64,000 nucleotides of DNA, from contig NZ_LUUI01000111.1 of NCBI RefSeq assembly GCF_001644015.1, positions 58,714 through 122,713 on the forward strand. Reading direction: 5' to 3'. This DNA comes from Methylomonas lenta. GTDB lineage: Bacteria > Pseudomonadota > Gammaproteobacteria > Methylococcales > Methylomonadaceae. Position 1 is the first letter of the stretch. The number at the start of each line of letters is the position of its first letter. Below, piece by piece: positions 18,585 through 27,092 of this stretch. The notes beneath the pieces were generated by a model that was not told the origin of the DNA, ran no database searches, and worked only from the letters and a program-made list of their open reading frames with translations. Made by a program: the position numbers and the translations under genes.

Positions 18585-19772
18585 TTAATAATTTAGCGGC
18601 TGCTGATATTGATAAGGATGAATGGTCAATTCTTCCGGTTGCCTATTCTGCAATGCGCCGGATTGTTCCAGATAATAGTATCCAATTGCCGCCAAAAACA
18701 CCCCAACCAAGCAAGCAAAGGCAATTTTCCAGATACTGTAAGGCCGTTCGCCTTGCACTTTTCCGGTTCGTCCGTTGACAACAAAGCGGTAGGACTTGTC
18801 CCGATAACGGAAAGCAGCTGACCACACCGGTAATAGGCAATGTTTATAGGTGGTATCACTGTGATGGGTGTTCACTTGATGTATTCGCTGATGATCGCCG
18901 CCAATATCATGACAAATATCCTGATAAATCTGGTTATCCATAATTTGTCGAGCGTGATCAAAACCTTCCGTTAATTCGACTTGATAGTACTCACTACGAA
19001 AACCACTCAAGTAATTTTCGTCATAAGGAATCAATCCGTGTAAATCCCAAGGTTGTAGCGCATCCAGAATTTTGCGCGGCAATGAGTGACTCGCGCCGAC
19101 CAGCACGTCATCAAAAAAACGCCTTACTTGACCATTGACCAGCGTCCAACGAATTTTAGGCACCTGGCGCATTTCGGTTACCACCCGGTTATTTCTAACG
19201 ACTTGTACTGCCTCCTGTACGTAATAGACATCCCCTCGCTCACCGCTGTAATTAGTGACGGTATGGCTATCGAAAGTCCAAAATGGCAAATAAACCCCGG
19301 TTAGTTTGGTATCGCTACGAGCATATTTTTTAACTGCGTTGGGGGCAAACCAAAGGTTTTTAATCCATTTTTGAAAGCCTTGCCGAGCGCGAGTTTCATC
19401 GACACTAAACGGTAACAAGGATTTAGGCTGAATAGGCTTGATTTGCGCGGTACTTGTGACGATAGGTGCGCCGCAAAAGGGACATTCTCCAGCATGATTT
19501 TTAGCTTCAAACTGAAAACCTGCACCGCATTCATCGCAATGAATACTGGGTGCGGACGATTCCACACTAGCTTTTGTCAACTGTTGCAGAGCCTGATTGA
19601 GATCGTATTCTTCAATCTTGCCCGTACGCAGTTCAATCAGGTTTTCCGTACCACAATGATCGCAAACCAAGTGTGCTGTTCCTGGTGCGTATTTAAGCAC
19701 CGCACCGCATTGTTTGCAGGGAAATTGCAGCGTGACCGGCTTTGGGCTATTGGTTTTAAAAACAGCAGACAT
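18585..19772 (-). CDS. Double zinc-ribbon, single-pass membrane protein (YdjG-like)
   Basis: 395 residues. The N-terminus carries two CxxC-pair zinc ribbons: PCKQCG...CDHCG (about 19-41) and HCDECG...CPFCG (about 77-102). After a ~230-residue central region without recognised motifs comes a transmembrane helix near 347-368 (AFACLVGVFLAAIGYYYL) and a short tail. Proteins of this layout are often mislabelled as helicase- or PriA-like because of the zinc ribbons; no helicase motif is present. In Bacillus the comparable YdjG is encoded with an SPFH protein and is tied to membrane stress. Here it directly follows the SPFH gene (no gap) and ends the XpaC-TelA-SPFH operon, so a role at the membrane is inferred. 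Confidence 0.72.
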   Translation of the reverse strand: MSAVFKTNSPKPVTLQFPCKQCGAVLKYAPGTAHLVCDHCGTENLIELRTGKIEEYDLNQALQQLTKASVESSAPSIHCDECGAGFQFEAKNHAGECPFCGAPIVTSTAQIKPIQPKSLLPFSVDETRARQGFQKWIKNLWFAPNAVKKYARSDTKLTGVYLPFWTFDSHTVTNYSGERGDVYYVQEAVQVVRNNRVVTEMRQVPKIRWTLVNGQVRRFFDDVLVGASHSLPRKILDALQPWDLHGLIPYDENYLSGFRSEYYQVELTEGFDHARQIMDNQIYQDICHDIGGDHQRIHQVNTHHSDTTYKHCLLPVWSAAFRYRDKSYRFVVNGRTGKVQGERPYSIWKIAFACLVGVFLAAIGYYYLEQSGALQNRQPEELTIHPYQYQQPLNY

Positions 19773-20885
19773 TTAGGTTTTTGGCAGTGGTGGTGGCATT
19801 TGTGCAAAAGCATTGCTCAAATGATCTACTTTTGCCGCTACGGTCCATTCGACCAGACCCTGGCTCCAAACCAAGGTTTCTCGGCTTACTTCACCGACAT
19901 TGATTTTATTCATCAACTCATTCAGCTTAAACGGCCCCTGTTGCTGACCATCAAGCACAATGAAATAGGTTGCGCTGCCTGGAATGGGTGGCGGCATGGC
20001 CGAATTAGATGCTTGCGAATTTGCCTGGTTTAAGTTTTGTGCTAAATTTTGTGCCATCGCAAAACCCATGCCCATGCCAATGCCTTCACCGGCACCACCG
20101 GATGGATTGTTTGCTGCCGCCGATAGCGCTTCCGCTGTCTGAAACTGGGTATATCGTCCCAAATCGCCGATGATGCCCATACTGGTACGCTTATCCAAAG
20201 CTATTTCCACCTCCGGCGGCAAGGAGATATTTTCCACCAGCATTTGCAGCACATCCAAGCCATAGGCAGCAAACTCGGGCCTGATTTTTTGGGTGATAAA
20301 ATTGCCCAGTTCATCGTAATTGGCCGCCAGATCCAGCAGCGGAATACCGGATTCGCCCAGAATATCGGCAAAGCGAGCCACAATCAGATTACGTAATTGA
20401 TCAGCAATGTCGCCAGTCTGAAAATGACCACCGGTACCGACGATTTCTGTCAGAAAAACCCGTGGTTCACTGACACGTATGGTGTAAGTGCCAAAGGCAC
20501 GCAAGCGCACCGGGCCAAATTCCTTATCCCGCAACATCAACGGATTTTTAGTACCCCATTTCAAATCGGTAAACCGGCGCATATTAATGAAATACACTTC
20601 GGCTTTAAATGGACTGGAAAAACCATGCGGCCAGCTTTGCAACGTGGTCATGATGGGCATATTACGCGTTTCCAGCTGGTATAAACCGGGCTGGAAAACG
20701 TCGGCAATTTGGCCTTCGTTGACTAAAATTGCCGTTTGCGACTCTCTAACCGTCAGCATGGCACCGTATTTAATTTCGTTGCCATAGCGTTCAAATCGAT
20801 ACAGCATAGTGTTTGACGAATCGTCGGTCCATTCAATGACGTCGATAAACTCGCCGAACAGTTTGTCTAAAATACCCACAGCCAC
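19773..20885 (-). CDS. SPFH/Band-7 protein with C-terminal GYF domain (YdjI-like)
   Basis: 370 residues. Residues about 25-235 form an SPFH domain of the virion-core/YdjI type (MLTVRESQTAILVNEGQIAD, LRAFGTYTIRV, LDVLQMLVENISLPPEVE). A linker rich in glycine, asparagine and glutamine follows, then a GYF_2 domain at about 305-360 (FIVLDGQQQGPFKLNELM and LVWSQGLVEWTVA), a fold that binds proline-rich peptides. SPFH proteins form membrane-associated rings that organise membranes or protease complexes. There is no N-terminal membrane helix, so membrane binding would depend on a partner, most simply the zinc-ribbon membrane protein encoded next. It lies 15 bases after the TelA-like gene in a single operon. 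Confidence 0.82.
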   Translation of the reverse strand: MAVGILDKLFGEFIDVIEWTDDSSNTMLYRFERYGNEIKYGAMLTVRESQTAILVNEGQIADVFQPGLYQLETRNMPIMTTLQSWPHGFSSPFKAEVYFINMRRFTDLKWGTKNPLMLRDKEFGPVRLRAFGTYTIRVSEPRVFLTEIVGTGGHFQTGDIADQLRNLIVARFADILGESGIPLLDLAANYDELGNFITQKIRPEFAAYGLDVLQMLVENISLPPEVEIALDKRTSMGIIGDLGRYTQFQTAEALSAAANNPSGGAGEGIGMGMGFAMAQNLAQNLNQANSQASNSAMPPPIPGSATYFIVLDGQQQGPFKLNELMNKINVGEVSRETLVWSQGLVEWTVAAKVDHLSNAFAQMPPPLPKT

Positions 20886-20900
20886 TTCTCCCGCTTCAAA

Positions 20901-22073
20901 TTATGAGCTTTTAGTCGTTGTGCCTGACTGCGCCGAAACCAGAGTTTTTCTGAGTTCATCTTCGCATTGCTGTAATTGCACTACGGCTTCGCTGCGCATT
21001 TTTTTACCTTGATCGGCGATTTGCAAGCTTTCTTCTATGGTAGCGATTAAAGCTTGATTGGCTTGTTTAACCACCTCGATATCAAAAACCCCACGCTCAA
21101 GTTGTTTACGAGTCTCGGCGTTGGCTAATTTGAGATTTTCTGCGTTAGATGCCAGTAAATCATTAGTCAGATCAGTGGCCGATTTAACCGTTTCAGCCGC
21201 TTGCGATGATCTAAAAATCGTTACGGCGGTAGCCAGTTGTTGGCGCCACAAAGGGATAGTATTGACGATAGTGGAATTGATTTTATTGACCAAGCCTTTA
21301 TCGTTTTCCTGCACCAAACGAATGCTGGGTAGACTTTGCATGGAAACTTGCCGGGTTAAGCGCAAGTCATGCACACGTCGCTCAAGATCGTCTCTGGCGC
21401 TACGTAAATCACGTAAATTTTGCGCAGCTATCACATCCTGACTAGTTTCAGCCGTAGTACTATGCTCAGGAATCACCACCTCATCCAATTCGCGCAATTT
21501 TTCATCGCCGGCGACGATGTAATCTTCCAGCGTATGGAAATAATCCAGATTGGCCTGATAAAGCCGATCCAGAGAAGCTATATCGGTTAGCAAACTGGAT
21601 TTATGTTTTTCCAGCTTGTCGGTAATCGTGTCTATCTGCTTGCGTACTTCTTCGTACTGCTGGATAAATTTGACCACCGGTTTGGTTTTGCCCAGCATTT
21701 TGGCAAAAAAACCCTGTTTTTTATTAGGATCCAACTCATCCAGATCAAAGCCACGGATGGTGGCAACCATGTCATTCAAATCGTCCCCGGCCGGACCTAT
21801 GTCTTTATTTTTAACGCCCTCCAGCATTCTGTCGGACACGGTCGTTAATTGCTCCTGAGCCTTGCTACCGAAGAACATGATCGACTGGCTGTCTTTAATG
21901 TCAATTTCTTGAAATAGCTGACGAATTTTAAGCTGTTGTTCCGTTGGAGCCTGCGACAAAGCCACAACTTCAGTTTGTACCCCGGGTACAATGTCCTGTT
22001 TAGCGGATTGCTGAGTCGCTTGCATCAATGAAGTTTCGGCTAGTCGGGTGATCGATGTTTTTTGTGTACTCAT
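20901..22073 (-). CDS. TelA/YceH-family 'toxic anion resistance' protein
   Basis: 390 residues, matching the TelA family (tellurite resistance in name; the biochemical role is not known). Long helical, charged segments dominate, with family stretches such as DLNDMVATIRGFDLDELDP, FIQQYEEVRKQIDTI, LDRLYQANLDYFHTLEDYI and NTIPLWRQQLATAVTIFRSS. It is expected to be cytoplasmic or membrane-associated. The gene sits between the XpaC-like and SPFH genes, 32 and 15 bases away, in the same order in which XpaC and TelA pairs occur in other bacteria. Whether it confers tellurite resistance here cannot be told. Confidence 0.88.
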   Translation of the reverse strand: MSTQKTSITRLAETSLMQATQQSAKQDIVPGVQTEVVALSQAPTEQQLKIRQLFQEIDIKDSQSIMFFGSKAQEQLTTVSDRMLEGVKNKDIGPAGDDLNDMVATIRGFDLDELDPNKKQGFFAKMLGKTKPVVKFIQQYEEVRKQIDTITDKLEKHKSSLLTDIASLDRLYQANLDYFHTLEDYIVAGDEKLRELDEVVIPEHSTTAETSQDVIAAQNLRDLRSARDDLERRVHDLRLTRQVSMQSLPSIRLVQENDKGLVNKINSTIVNTIPLWRQQLATAVTIFRSSQAAETVKSATDLTNDLLASNAENLKLANAETRKQLERGVFDIEVVKQANQALIATIEESLQIADQGKKMRSEAVVQLQQCEDELRKTLVSAQSGTTTKSS

Positions 22074-22105
22074 AACGGGTTTTCCCTTTTAGTAAAAGTG
22101 CGAAA

Positions 22106-22963
22106 TCATAGGATGCCTTCGCGTTTGAGTTGCGCAGTCAACACTTCAATTTTTACGTCTAAATCAAACAGGTCTTCTTCCAGCAGTTTTTGTTGTTGCT
22201 CTTGAAAGGCGGACTCGATCGTCTCCAACGCCTGTCTAAAATTTTGCTCAAGCGCCTGTGAACTCGACTGCTGATGGGTGTTAGCATAGCCCTGAACAAC
22301 CTGTTGTACGTTTTCCAGATAGACATGTAAAAATTTGCGTGCCCGACGAATACCGCGCGAGTCGGCTTCCAGCTCTGCAATGATACCGTCAGCAATCTGG
22401 CAAATGCCATCAATACGCTGATTGAGCTCTCTATTGCCAATTTTATGATTAGCTTGCTCAATCTGTTTGATAATGGCAAAAGCGTCAGCCAAGGTTTTTC
22501 TGACTTCATCACCCGAATAACCGTGCGCACCTGCTATTTGCCTGCTTTTAGCTTGGTCAAAGCCATAGCTGAAATACATGCCTAAAAATGCCCCGCATGC
22601 ATAAATTGCGGCCATCACCAAGCTTTGCTGCGCAGCCAATACTGCCAACATACCGGTAGTGAACGCCACCAACACAGCCGAGAATAGTTTTAACGGCCAT
22701 TTTGATGGGCTTTGTAGGCGATCTTGCGAGCTGGGGTTTTCCGCTTGCAGGCCTTTGCGCAACCAAATTGCAGCCAGGCAATACAGCGTAAAGGCGCTCG
22801 CATTGACGATAACCGTCATAACCTGACCTTTGCTGAGGCCAATCACTACCGCCGGAATCAGTGCCAACGACAGTACATACAATAACAAACCACGCGGCGA
22901 ATATTGACGCAAGGTATCACCGGTAAAACGTTTGGCGGATTTTAGTGTCGGCAGTTTAGACAT
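22106..22963 (-). CDS. XpaC-like membrane protein (5-bromo-4-chloroindolyl phosphate hydrolysis family)
   Basis: 285 residues. Four hydrophobic segments lie in the first ~140 residues (for example LLLYVLSLALIPAVVIGLS and SLVMAAIYACGAFLGMYFSY), followed by a soluble helical domain (DEVRKTLADAFAIIKQIEQA, GICQIADGIIAELE, RKFLHVYLENVQQVVQGY). This is the layout of XpaC, which commonly precedes TelA. The family name comes from a Bacillus phenotype and does not establish an enzyme. The ATG overlaps the stop of the upstream 47-residue gene by one base (TAATG), so the two are probably coupled in translation. Confidence 0.82.
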   Translation of the reverse strand: MSKLPTLKSAKRFTGDTLRQYSPRGLLLYVLSLALIPAVVIGLSKGQVMTVIVNASAFTLYCLAAIWLRKGLQAENPSSQDRLQSPSKWPLKLFSAVLVAFTTGMLAVLAAQQSLVMAAIYACGAFLGMYFSYGFDQAKSRQIAGAHGYSGDEVRKTLADAFAIIKQIEQANHKIGNRELNQRIDGICQIADGIIAELEADSRGIRRARKFLHVYLENVQQVVQGYANTHQQSSSQALEQNFRQALETIESAFQEQQQKLLEEDLFDLDVKIEVLTAQLKREGIL

Positions 22964-23106
22964 TATTCATTACCTGGTAACAACTGATCGGCCAGCTTCG
23001 CCGGCACAAAAACAGGCTCTGCTTTAACCACCGACTGACAGGTGGTCAAACCCATCGTCGACAGCAGCAAAATAAACCCCAATAACCTTTTAAAAAATGT
23101 AGACAT
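22963..23106 (-). CDS. Small putative lipoprotein heading the XpaC-TelA-SPFH operon
   Basis: A 47-residue reading frame too short for ordinary gene calls. From ATG at 23106 it encodes a positively charged start (MSTFFKRLLG), a hydrophobic core (FILLLSTMGL), a cysteine in LTTC at residues 20-23 and a short tail ending KLADQLLPGNE. This resembles a lipoprotein signal, although threonine before the cysteine is unusual for a lipobox. The stop codon overlaps the start of the xpaC-like gene by one base (TAATG). Tight coupling and the signal-like N-terminus argue that it is real. Its function is unknown; a small envelope partner of the operon is the obvious guess. Confidence 0.6.
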   Translation of the reverse strand: MSTFFKRLLGFILLLSTMGLTTCQSVVKAEPVFVPAKLADQLLPGNE

Positions 23107-23185
23107 GGTTATAAACCTTTTTGGCAATAAATGGTTGGGCAAATATGCAACACTCTAACTGATTAATGGTATGAGAAAAAAGCAT

Positions 23186-24151
23186 TCAATCAGTATCCAT
23201 AGCGATACACTGATCACCCTTACAGGCATTAACTTCGATGGTAAGGTGGTCAAGATGTACAAAATTGGCGAGTAATGCTTTGTAATGTGAAGGCGATTTC
23301 GGAAACTGCGTCAGTAGCACAATAATCGCTGCATGATGTGACGGACTGATACGCCAGATATGTATATCGCTAACTCTAGACTCTCCATCTTCTTCCAGCG
23401 TATCCTGAATGGCTTGCAGGTAATGCTCATCAATGCCTTGGTCCATTAAAACCGGGCTGGTTTCTTTGATCAAGCCCCAAGCCCAGCTTAAAATTACCAG
23501 CGCACCGACAAAACCCATCACGGTATCCAGCCAGTTCCAGCCATAATATTTGCCTGCCAACAAAGCAACGATTGCCAACACCGATGTTAAAGCATCCGCC
23601 ATCACATGCATATAAGCTGCGCGCAAATTATGATCATGATGATGGTGGTGATGTGTGTGATCATCATGATCGTGATGGTCGTGGCCATGTTGATGATCGC
23701 TCAGCAGCAAAGCACTCAATAAATTGACAACCAATCCAGCGACAGCCACGAAAATCGCATCATCAAACTCGATCACTTGCGGCAAAATCAGTCTTTCGGC
23801 AGACTCTGCTATCATCATAAAAGCCACAACGGCTAATGCTACGGAACTGGCAAACCCTCCCAAAACACTGACTTTGGCCGGACTGAAGGCAAAAGTTTTA
23901 TCCTGCTCGTGGATGCGACTATATCGATAGGCAAAGATAGCAATCATAAACGCCAGCACATGCGTGGCCATATGCCAGCCATCGGCCAGCAAAGCCATGG
24001 AATGAAATCGCATACCTGCAACAATTTCTACCAGCATGGTGGTAAATGTCAGCAACAGTACCCATTTGGTGCGCCTTTCTCCTTTGCGATTGATGCGAGA
24101 AAAATTATGTGCGTGTTGCCAATTACTTAATTCATGTTTGTGCATGACCAT
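23186..24151 (-). CDS. dmeF: CDF-family divalent metal exporter, DmeF-like
   Basis: 321 residues. Cation diffusion facilitators exchange protons for divalent metals across the inner membrane; the DmeF branch is linked to cobalt and nickel. Six hydrophobic segments are visible, with the metal-site pattern ALLADGWHMATHV in helix 2 and YMHVMADALTSV in helix 5 (HxxxD type). A very histidine-rich cytoplasmic loop (about residues 152-176) separates helices 4 and 5, and the C-terminal domain contains SRVSDIHIWRISPSHHAA. The DGWHMATH variant and the N-terminal WQHAHNF stretch favour DmeF over ZitB. No metal regulator of the RcnR/CsoR type is adjacent. Metal specificity is inference. Confidence 0.85.
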   Translation of the reverse strand: MVMHKHELSNWQHAHNFSRINRKGERRTKWVLLLTFTTMLVEIVAGMRFHSMALLADGWHMATHVLAFMIAIFAYRYSRIHEQDKTFAFSPAKVSVLGGFASSVALAVVAFMMIAESAERLILPQVIEFDDAIFVAVAGLVVNLLSALLLSDHQHGHDHHDHDDHTHHHHHHDHNLRAAYMHVMADALTSVLAIVALLAGKYYGWNWLDTVMGFVGALVILSWAWGLIKETSPVLMDQGIDEHYLQAIQDTLEEDGESRVSDIHIWRISPSHHAAIIVLLTQFPKSPSHYKALLANFVHLDHLTIEVNACKGDQCIAMDTD

Positions 24152-24294
24152 CCTTTTATCCCAAGCAAAACCGTTTTGATAGGAATGATTTTAACTCAAG
24201 CAGTAAGTTCCGCAGGCATGTATCTGAAAACACGCTGCAATCCTTGTCAAACAGCCGTAAAATAGCGACTTTTTAATTTTCACGAGTAGCGACT

Positions 24295-24726
24295 TTGCAA
24301 AATTTCACCCCTATTTCCGCATTACTGGGCGGTGCATTAATTGGCTTCAGCGCATTTTTATTGCTCTGGTTTAACGGCCGCATTGCCGGCGTCAGCAGCA
24401 TCATGAGCGGCCTGTTCACAACCCAAGGCGCCAATAGACATTGGCGCATCGCCTTTTTGATTGGCCTGATGCTGGGAGCCGCAAGCTGGCAATTTTTTGC
24501 AACCGAAGCCATAACATTTCGCCAAAATTACCCGCTGCCTTTAATGATTGTGGGCGGCTTTTTAGTTGGATTAGGCACCCGCCTTGGCAGCGGCTGCACC
24601 AGCGGCCATGGCATCTGCGGCAACGCCCTGCTATCGCCACGCTCCATGGCTGCCACTTTAACCTTCATGGCTAGCGGCTTACTGACCGTCTATCTTATTC
24701 GTCACATCTTTCATATTAACGCATGA
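24295..24726 (+). CDS. YeeE/YedE-family transporter half (N-terminal type)
   Basis: 143 residues, four to five hydrophobic segments, with the family signature [12 protein letters not shown] (near residues 100-111) that carries the conserved cysteine. YeeE/YedE proteins move sulfur compounds (thiosulfate in characterised examples) through the inner membrane. This version is half the full length and pairs with the next gene, whose start overlaps this stop in ATGA. The start is TTG at 24295; no ATG precedes the first helix in frame. The gene is divergent from the dmeF-like gene. Confidence 0.82.
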   Translation: MQNFTPISALLGGALIGFSAFLLLWFNGRIAGVSSIMSGLFTTQGANRHWRIAFLIGLMLGAASWQFFATEAITFRQNYPLPLMIVGGFLVGLGTRLGSGCTSGHGICGNALLSPRSMAATLTFMASGLLTVYLIRHIFHINA

Positions 24727-25136
24727 TGAAACTCGTTTTGGCATTAATCGCCGGTATTATTTTTGGTTTAGGCCTGTCGGTGTCGCAAATGATCAACCCG
24801 GACAAAGTATTGGGGTTTCTCGACATTAGCGGCAACTGGGATCCCAGTCTGGCTTTGGTCATGGCTGGTGCGCTAGCCGTCGCAATCCCTGGCTTTAAAT
24901 GGGTAAGGCGACACGACAAACCGCTACTGGGCAGTCGTTTCCATATCACCGTAAAATCACTACTCGATAAACCCTTAATCAGTGGTGCCGCCTTGTTTGG
25001 CATCGGCTGGGGCATGACTGGCTATTGTCCGGGCCCGGCTTTTGCCAGCCTGTCATTAGGTAATCAAGAGGCTGTCATCATGGTTGTGAGTATTTATGCC
25101 GGTTTTTGGGCCGCAGGCTTTTTGAACCGTAACTAG
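24723..25136 (+). CDS. YeeE/YedE-family transporter half (C-terminal type)
   Basis: 137 residues with four hydrophobic segments and the second-half signature GIGWGMTGYCPGPAFASL (near 101-118), which again carries the conserved cysteine. Together with the preceding gene it makes a two-subunit version of a full-length YeeE transporter; such split pairs are common in proteobacteria. Overlap by 4 bases indicates coupled translation. The stop is 3 bases before the GTG start of xseA, so the three genes may form one transcript. Substrate unknown, likely a reduced sulfur species. Confidence 0.82.
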   Translation: MMKLVLALIAGIIFGLGLSVSQMINPDKVLGFLDISGNWDPSLALVMAGALAVAIPGFKWVRRHDKPLLGSRFHITVKSLLDKPLISGAALFGIGWGMTGYCPGPAFASLSLGNQEAVIMVVSIYAGFWAAGFLNRN

Positions 25137-25138
25137 CC

Positions 25139-26482
25139 GTGATCACATCGGAATTGATTTACAGCGTTTCCCAGCTCAATCGAGAGGCCAAACGCTTACT
25201 CGCCACGCACTTTATGTCAGTCCGCGTGGAGGGTGAAGTCTCTAATTTCAGCGCCCCTTCTTCCGGCCATTGGTATTTCACTTTAAAAGATGCCCAAGCT
25301 CAAGTTCGCTGCGCCATGTTTCGTGGTCAACAGCAACGACTTGGTTTCAGACCAGGTAACGGTGATCTGGTTATAGCCAACGCGCAAGTCAGCTTATACG
25401 AGCCGCGCGGCGACTATCAACTGGTGGTCGATCACATGGAACAAGCTGGTGATGGCGCGTTACGCCAGGCTTTCGAGCGGTTAAAAAACAAATTGCTCAA
25501 AGAGGGTTTATTCGATGAAAGCCGCAAACAGACTATCCCTTTGATACCGAAGAAAATCGGCGTCATCACCTCTGCTAGCGGTGCGGCAATACACGATATT
25601 CTGACAGTTTTACAACGACGATTTCCGGCGATTCCTGTCTTGATTTTTCCCGTTTCAGTACAAGGCGAGTCTGCCAAATTTGAGATTTGCGCTGCGCTGC
25701 AGCAGGCTAATCAACAGGCCGAGATGGATGTCATCATTCTGGCCCGAGGCGGTGGTTCACTTGAAGATTTATGGGCCTTTAACGAAGAAATGGTCGCCCG
25801 CGCCATTGTTGCCAGTGAAATCCCGGTGATCTCTGGCGTCGGTCATGAAGTTGATTTCAGCATAGCGGATTTTGTCGCCGATTTACGCGCAGCCACACCC
25901 TCAGCCGCAGCTGAACACGCCGTGCCACACCAGAGCGAATGGCTAAGCGGTTTTAAATTTATGGAAAACCAGTTAATTGAAAAGCTGCGTCGCCAATTGA
26001 ACCTACAGCAGCAGCGCTTAAGCTGGCTAAATAAATCACTACATCGGCAACATCCAGGTGAAAAACTACAACGCAACGCACAACGTCTGGACGAACTCGA
26101 ACAGCGATTGAATAAATCCATCAAGCAAACCTTTACGCAGGGCCAGCAGCAATTAGCCCTCAACAGCCAAAAACTCAAGCAATTCCAACCTACAGACAAA
26201 ATCCTCCAACACAGACAAAAGCTAGTTTATTCTCAGCAACGTCTGCAGCGTGCGATGCAACTGAAATTATCGACCCTGAAACAGCAGCAAATCGGCGTCA
26301 GTCAAACGCTACATGCGGTTAGTCCGCTCGCTACGTTGGATCGCGGTTATGCCATCGTGCAACACCAAGGCTCGCAAAAAATTGTCAAATCCATTACCGA
26401 TATTGCGGAAAACGACTTGCTAGACATTCGACTCGCCAAAGGCCGTATTGTCAGCCAAGTCAAGTCGGTTATTCATGATTAG
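25139..26482 (+). CDS. xseA: Exodeoxyribonuclease VII large subunit
   Basis: 447 residues, starting at GTG (25139). XseA with XseB degrades single-stranded DNA in both directions and takes part in mismatch repair and recombination. The N-terminal OB fold (SVRVEGEVSNFSAPSSGHWYF, residues about 27-47) and the catalytic core (IGVITSASGAAIHDI, LARGGGSLEDLWAFN, PVISGVGHEVDFSIADFVAD, RAATPSAAAE) are complete; a long coiled-coil stretch rich in glutamine follows, and the ending LDRGYAIVQ is typical. No xseB lies nearby. Confidence 0.96.
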   Translation: MITSELIYSVSQLNREAKRLLATHFMSVRVEGEVSNFSAPSSGHWYFTLKDAQAQVRCAMFRGQQQRLGFRPGNGDLVIANAQVSLYEPRGDYQLVVDHMEQAGDGALRQAFERLKNKLLKEGLFDESRKQTIPLIPKKIGVITSASGAAIHDILTVLQRRFPAIPVLIFPVSVQGESAKFEICAALQQANQQAEMDVIILARGGGSLEDLWAFNEEMVARAIVASEIPVISGVGHEVDFSIADFVADLRAATPSAAAEHAVPHQSEWLSGFKFMENQLIEKLRRQLNLQQQRLSWLNKSLHRQHPGEKLQRNAQRLDELEQRLNKSIKQTFTQGQQQLALNSQKLKQFQPTDKILQHRQKLVYSQQRLQRAMQLKLSTLKQQQIGVSQTLHAVSPLATLDRGYAIVQHQGSQKIVKSITDIAENDLLDIRLAKGRIVSQVKSVIHD

Positions 26483-26552
26483 ATTCTGGCTGATTAGCTA
26501 CGATTAATCCACACATAAGCCAAGCCCCAGAACCTCAAGTGATTAAAGACTT

Positions 26553-26831
26553 TTACTGAGTACTATGCAGATTTTGCCTGGCTTGCTCAGTAATATCATG
26601 GTAGAGGTTTATCACTTTTCCTACCAATTCTAGATATTCGGGATGCCGCTGAACCTTGGGCATTACATTTTGGACATCAGAAAATATGTCCTTCAAAAAG
26701 TCGATATCAAAATCTTCCAGGCACTGAGCATTACATTTATGGTTGGTAGGCTTAAACCCTGGTGTGCTTGAAGTTGTACGAAAGGCCGGGCTCGCCGGCC
26801 TGCTTGGTCGTGAACGCATGCTGTTTAACAC
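26553..26831 (-). CDS. Doubtful 92-residue open frame after xseA
   Basis: A minus-strand frame whose last ~60 residues (from KCNAQCLEDFDIDF to EQARQNLHSTQ) look protein-like, helical and acidic, but match no family I recognise. Its first ~30 residues are antisense to the SulP-like relic at 26728-26895 and look like a shadow. It could be the end of a small acquired gene joined to the relic, or chance. No good ribosome site is seen before the ATG. Around it, the 610 bases between xseA and the aminotransferase gene contain this frame, the relic, and an inverted repeat at 27020-27040. Confidence 0.25.
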   Translation of the reverse strand: MLNSMRSRPSRPASPAFRTTSSTPGFKPTNHKCNAQCLEDFDIDFLKDIFSDVQNVMPKVQRHPEYLELVGKVINLYHDITEQARQNLHSTQ

Positions 26832-26895
26832 CCGCGCCGCGATCGAACGTTACCAGATGCTACAAACACAGGCAGAAAACAGGGCAGATTCGTGA
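26728..26895 (+). pseudogene. Relic of a SulP-type anion transporter (STAS domain C-terminus)
   Basis: In the plus strand, frame starting at 26728 after a TGA, about 55 residues read LWLVGLNPGVLEVVRKAGLA, then LLGRERMLFNTRAAIERYQM and a stop at 26893-26895. This matches the end of STAS domains of SulP sulfate/anion permeases (pattern LNPxVLxVVxRxxLxxxLGRERMFxNxxxAxxRY). Nothing upstream continues the protein, so only the tail of a gene survives. The recognition is from memory of the family. Confidence 0.5.
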
Positions 26896-27019
26896 ACAGC
26901 CCAGCCCTGCTTCCACGTTTTGAAGTAATCACCAACCTTAACTTCATAATATGGAAACAGTTTAGGCGTCGTTTAGTCGACAATTATCCTGACTTTCAAG
27001 CATTATAAATACCGACAGA

Positions 27020-27040
27020 ATAAGCTGATTATTAGCTTAT
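27020..27040. repeat. Inverted repeat before the aminotransferase gene
   Basis: ATAAGCT (27020-27026) and AGCTTAT (27034-27040) form a perfect 7-base dyad around a 7-base centre, immediately before a TATAAT sequence (27045-27050) that lies 43 bases from the start codon at 27093. It may be an operator overlapping the promoter of the aminotransferase gene; no good -35 hexamer was found at the right distance. Confidence 0.35.
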
Positions 27041-27092
27041 ACCGTATAATATTCGCCAGTTTTCCAGCCTACTCCTATTCAATCGAGGAACT

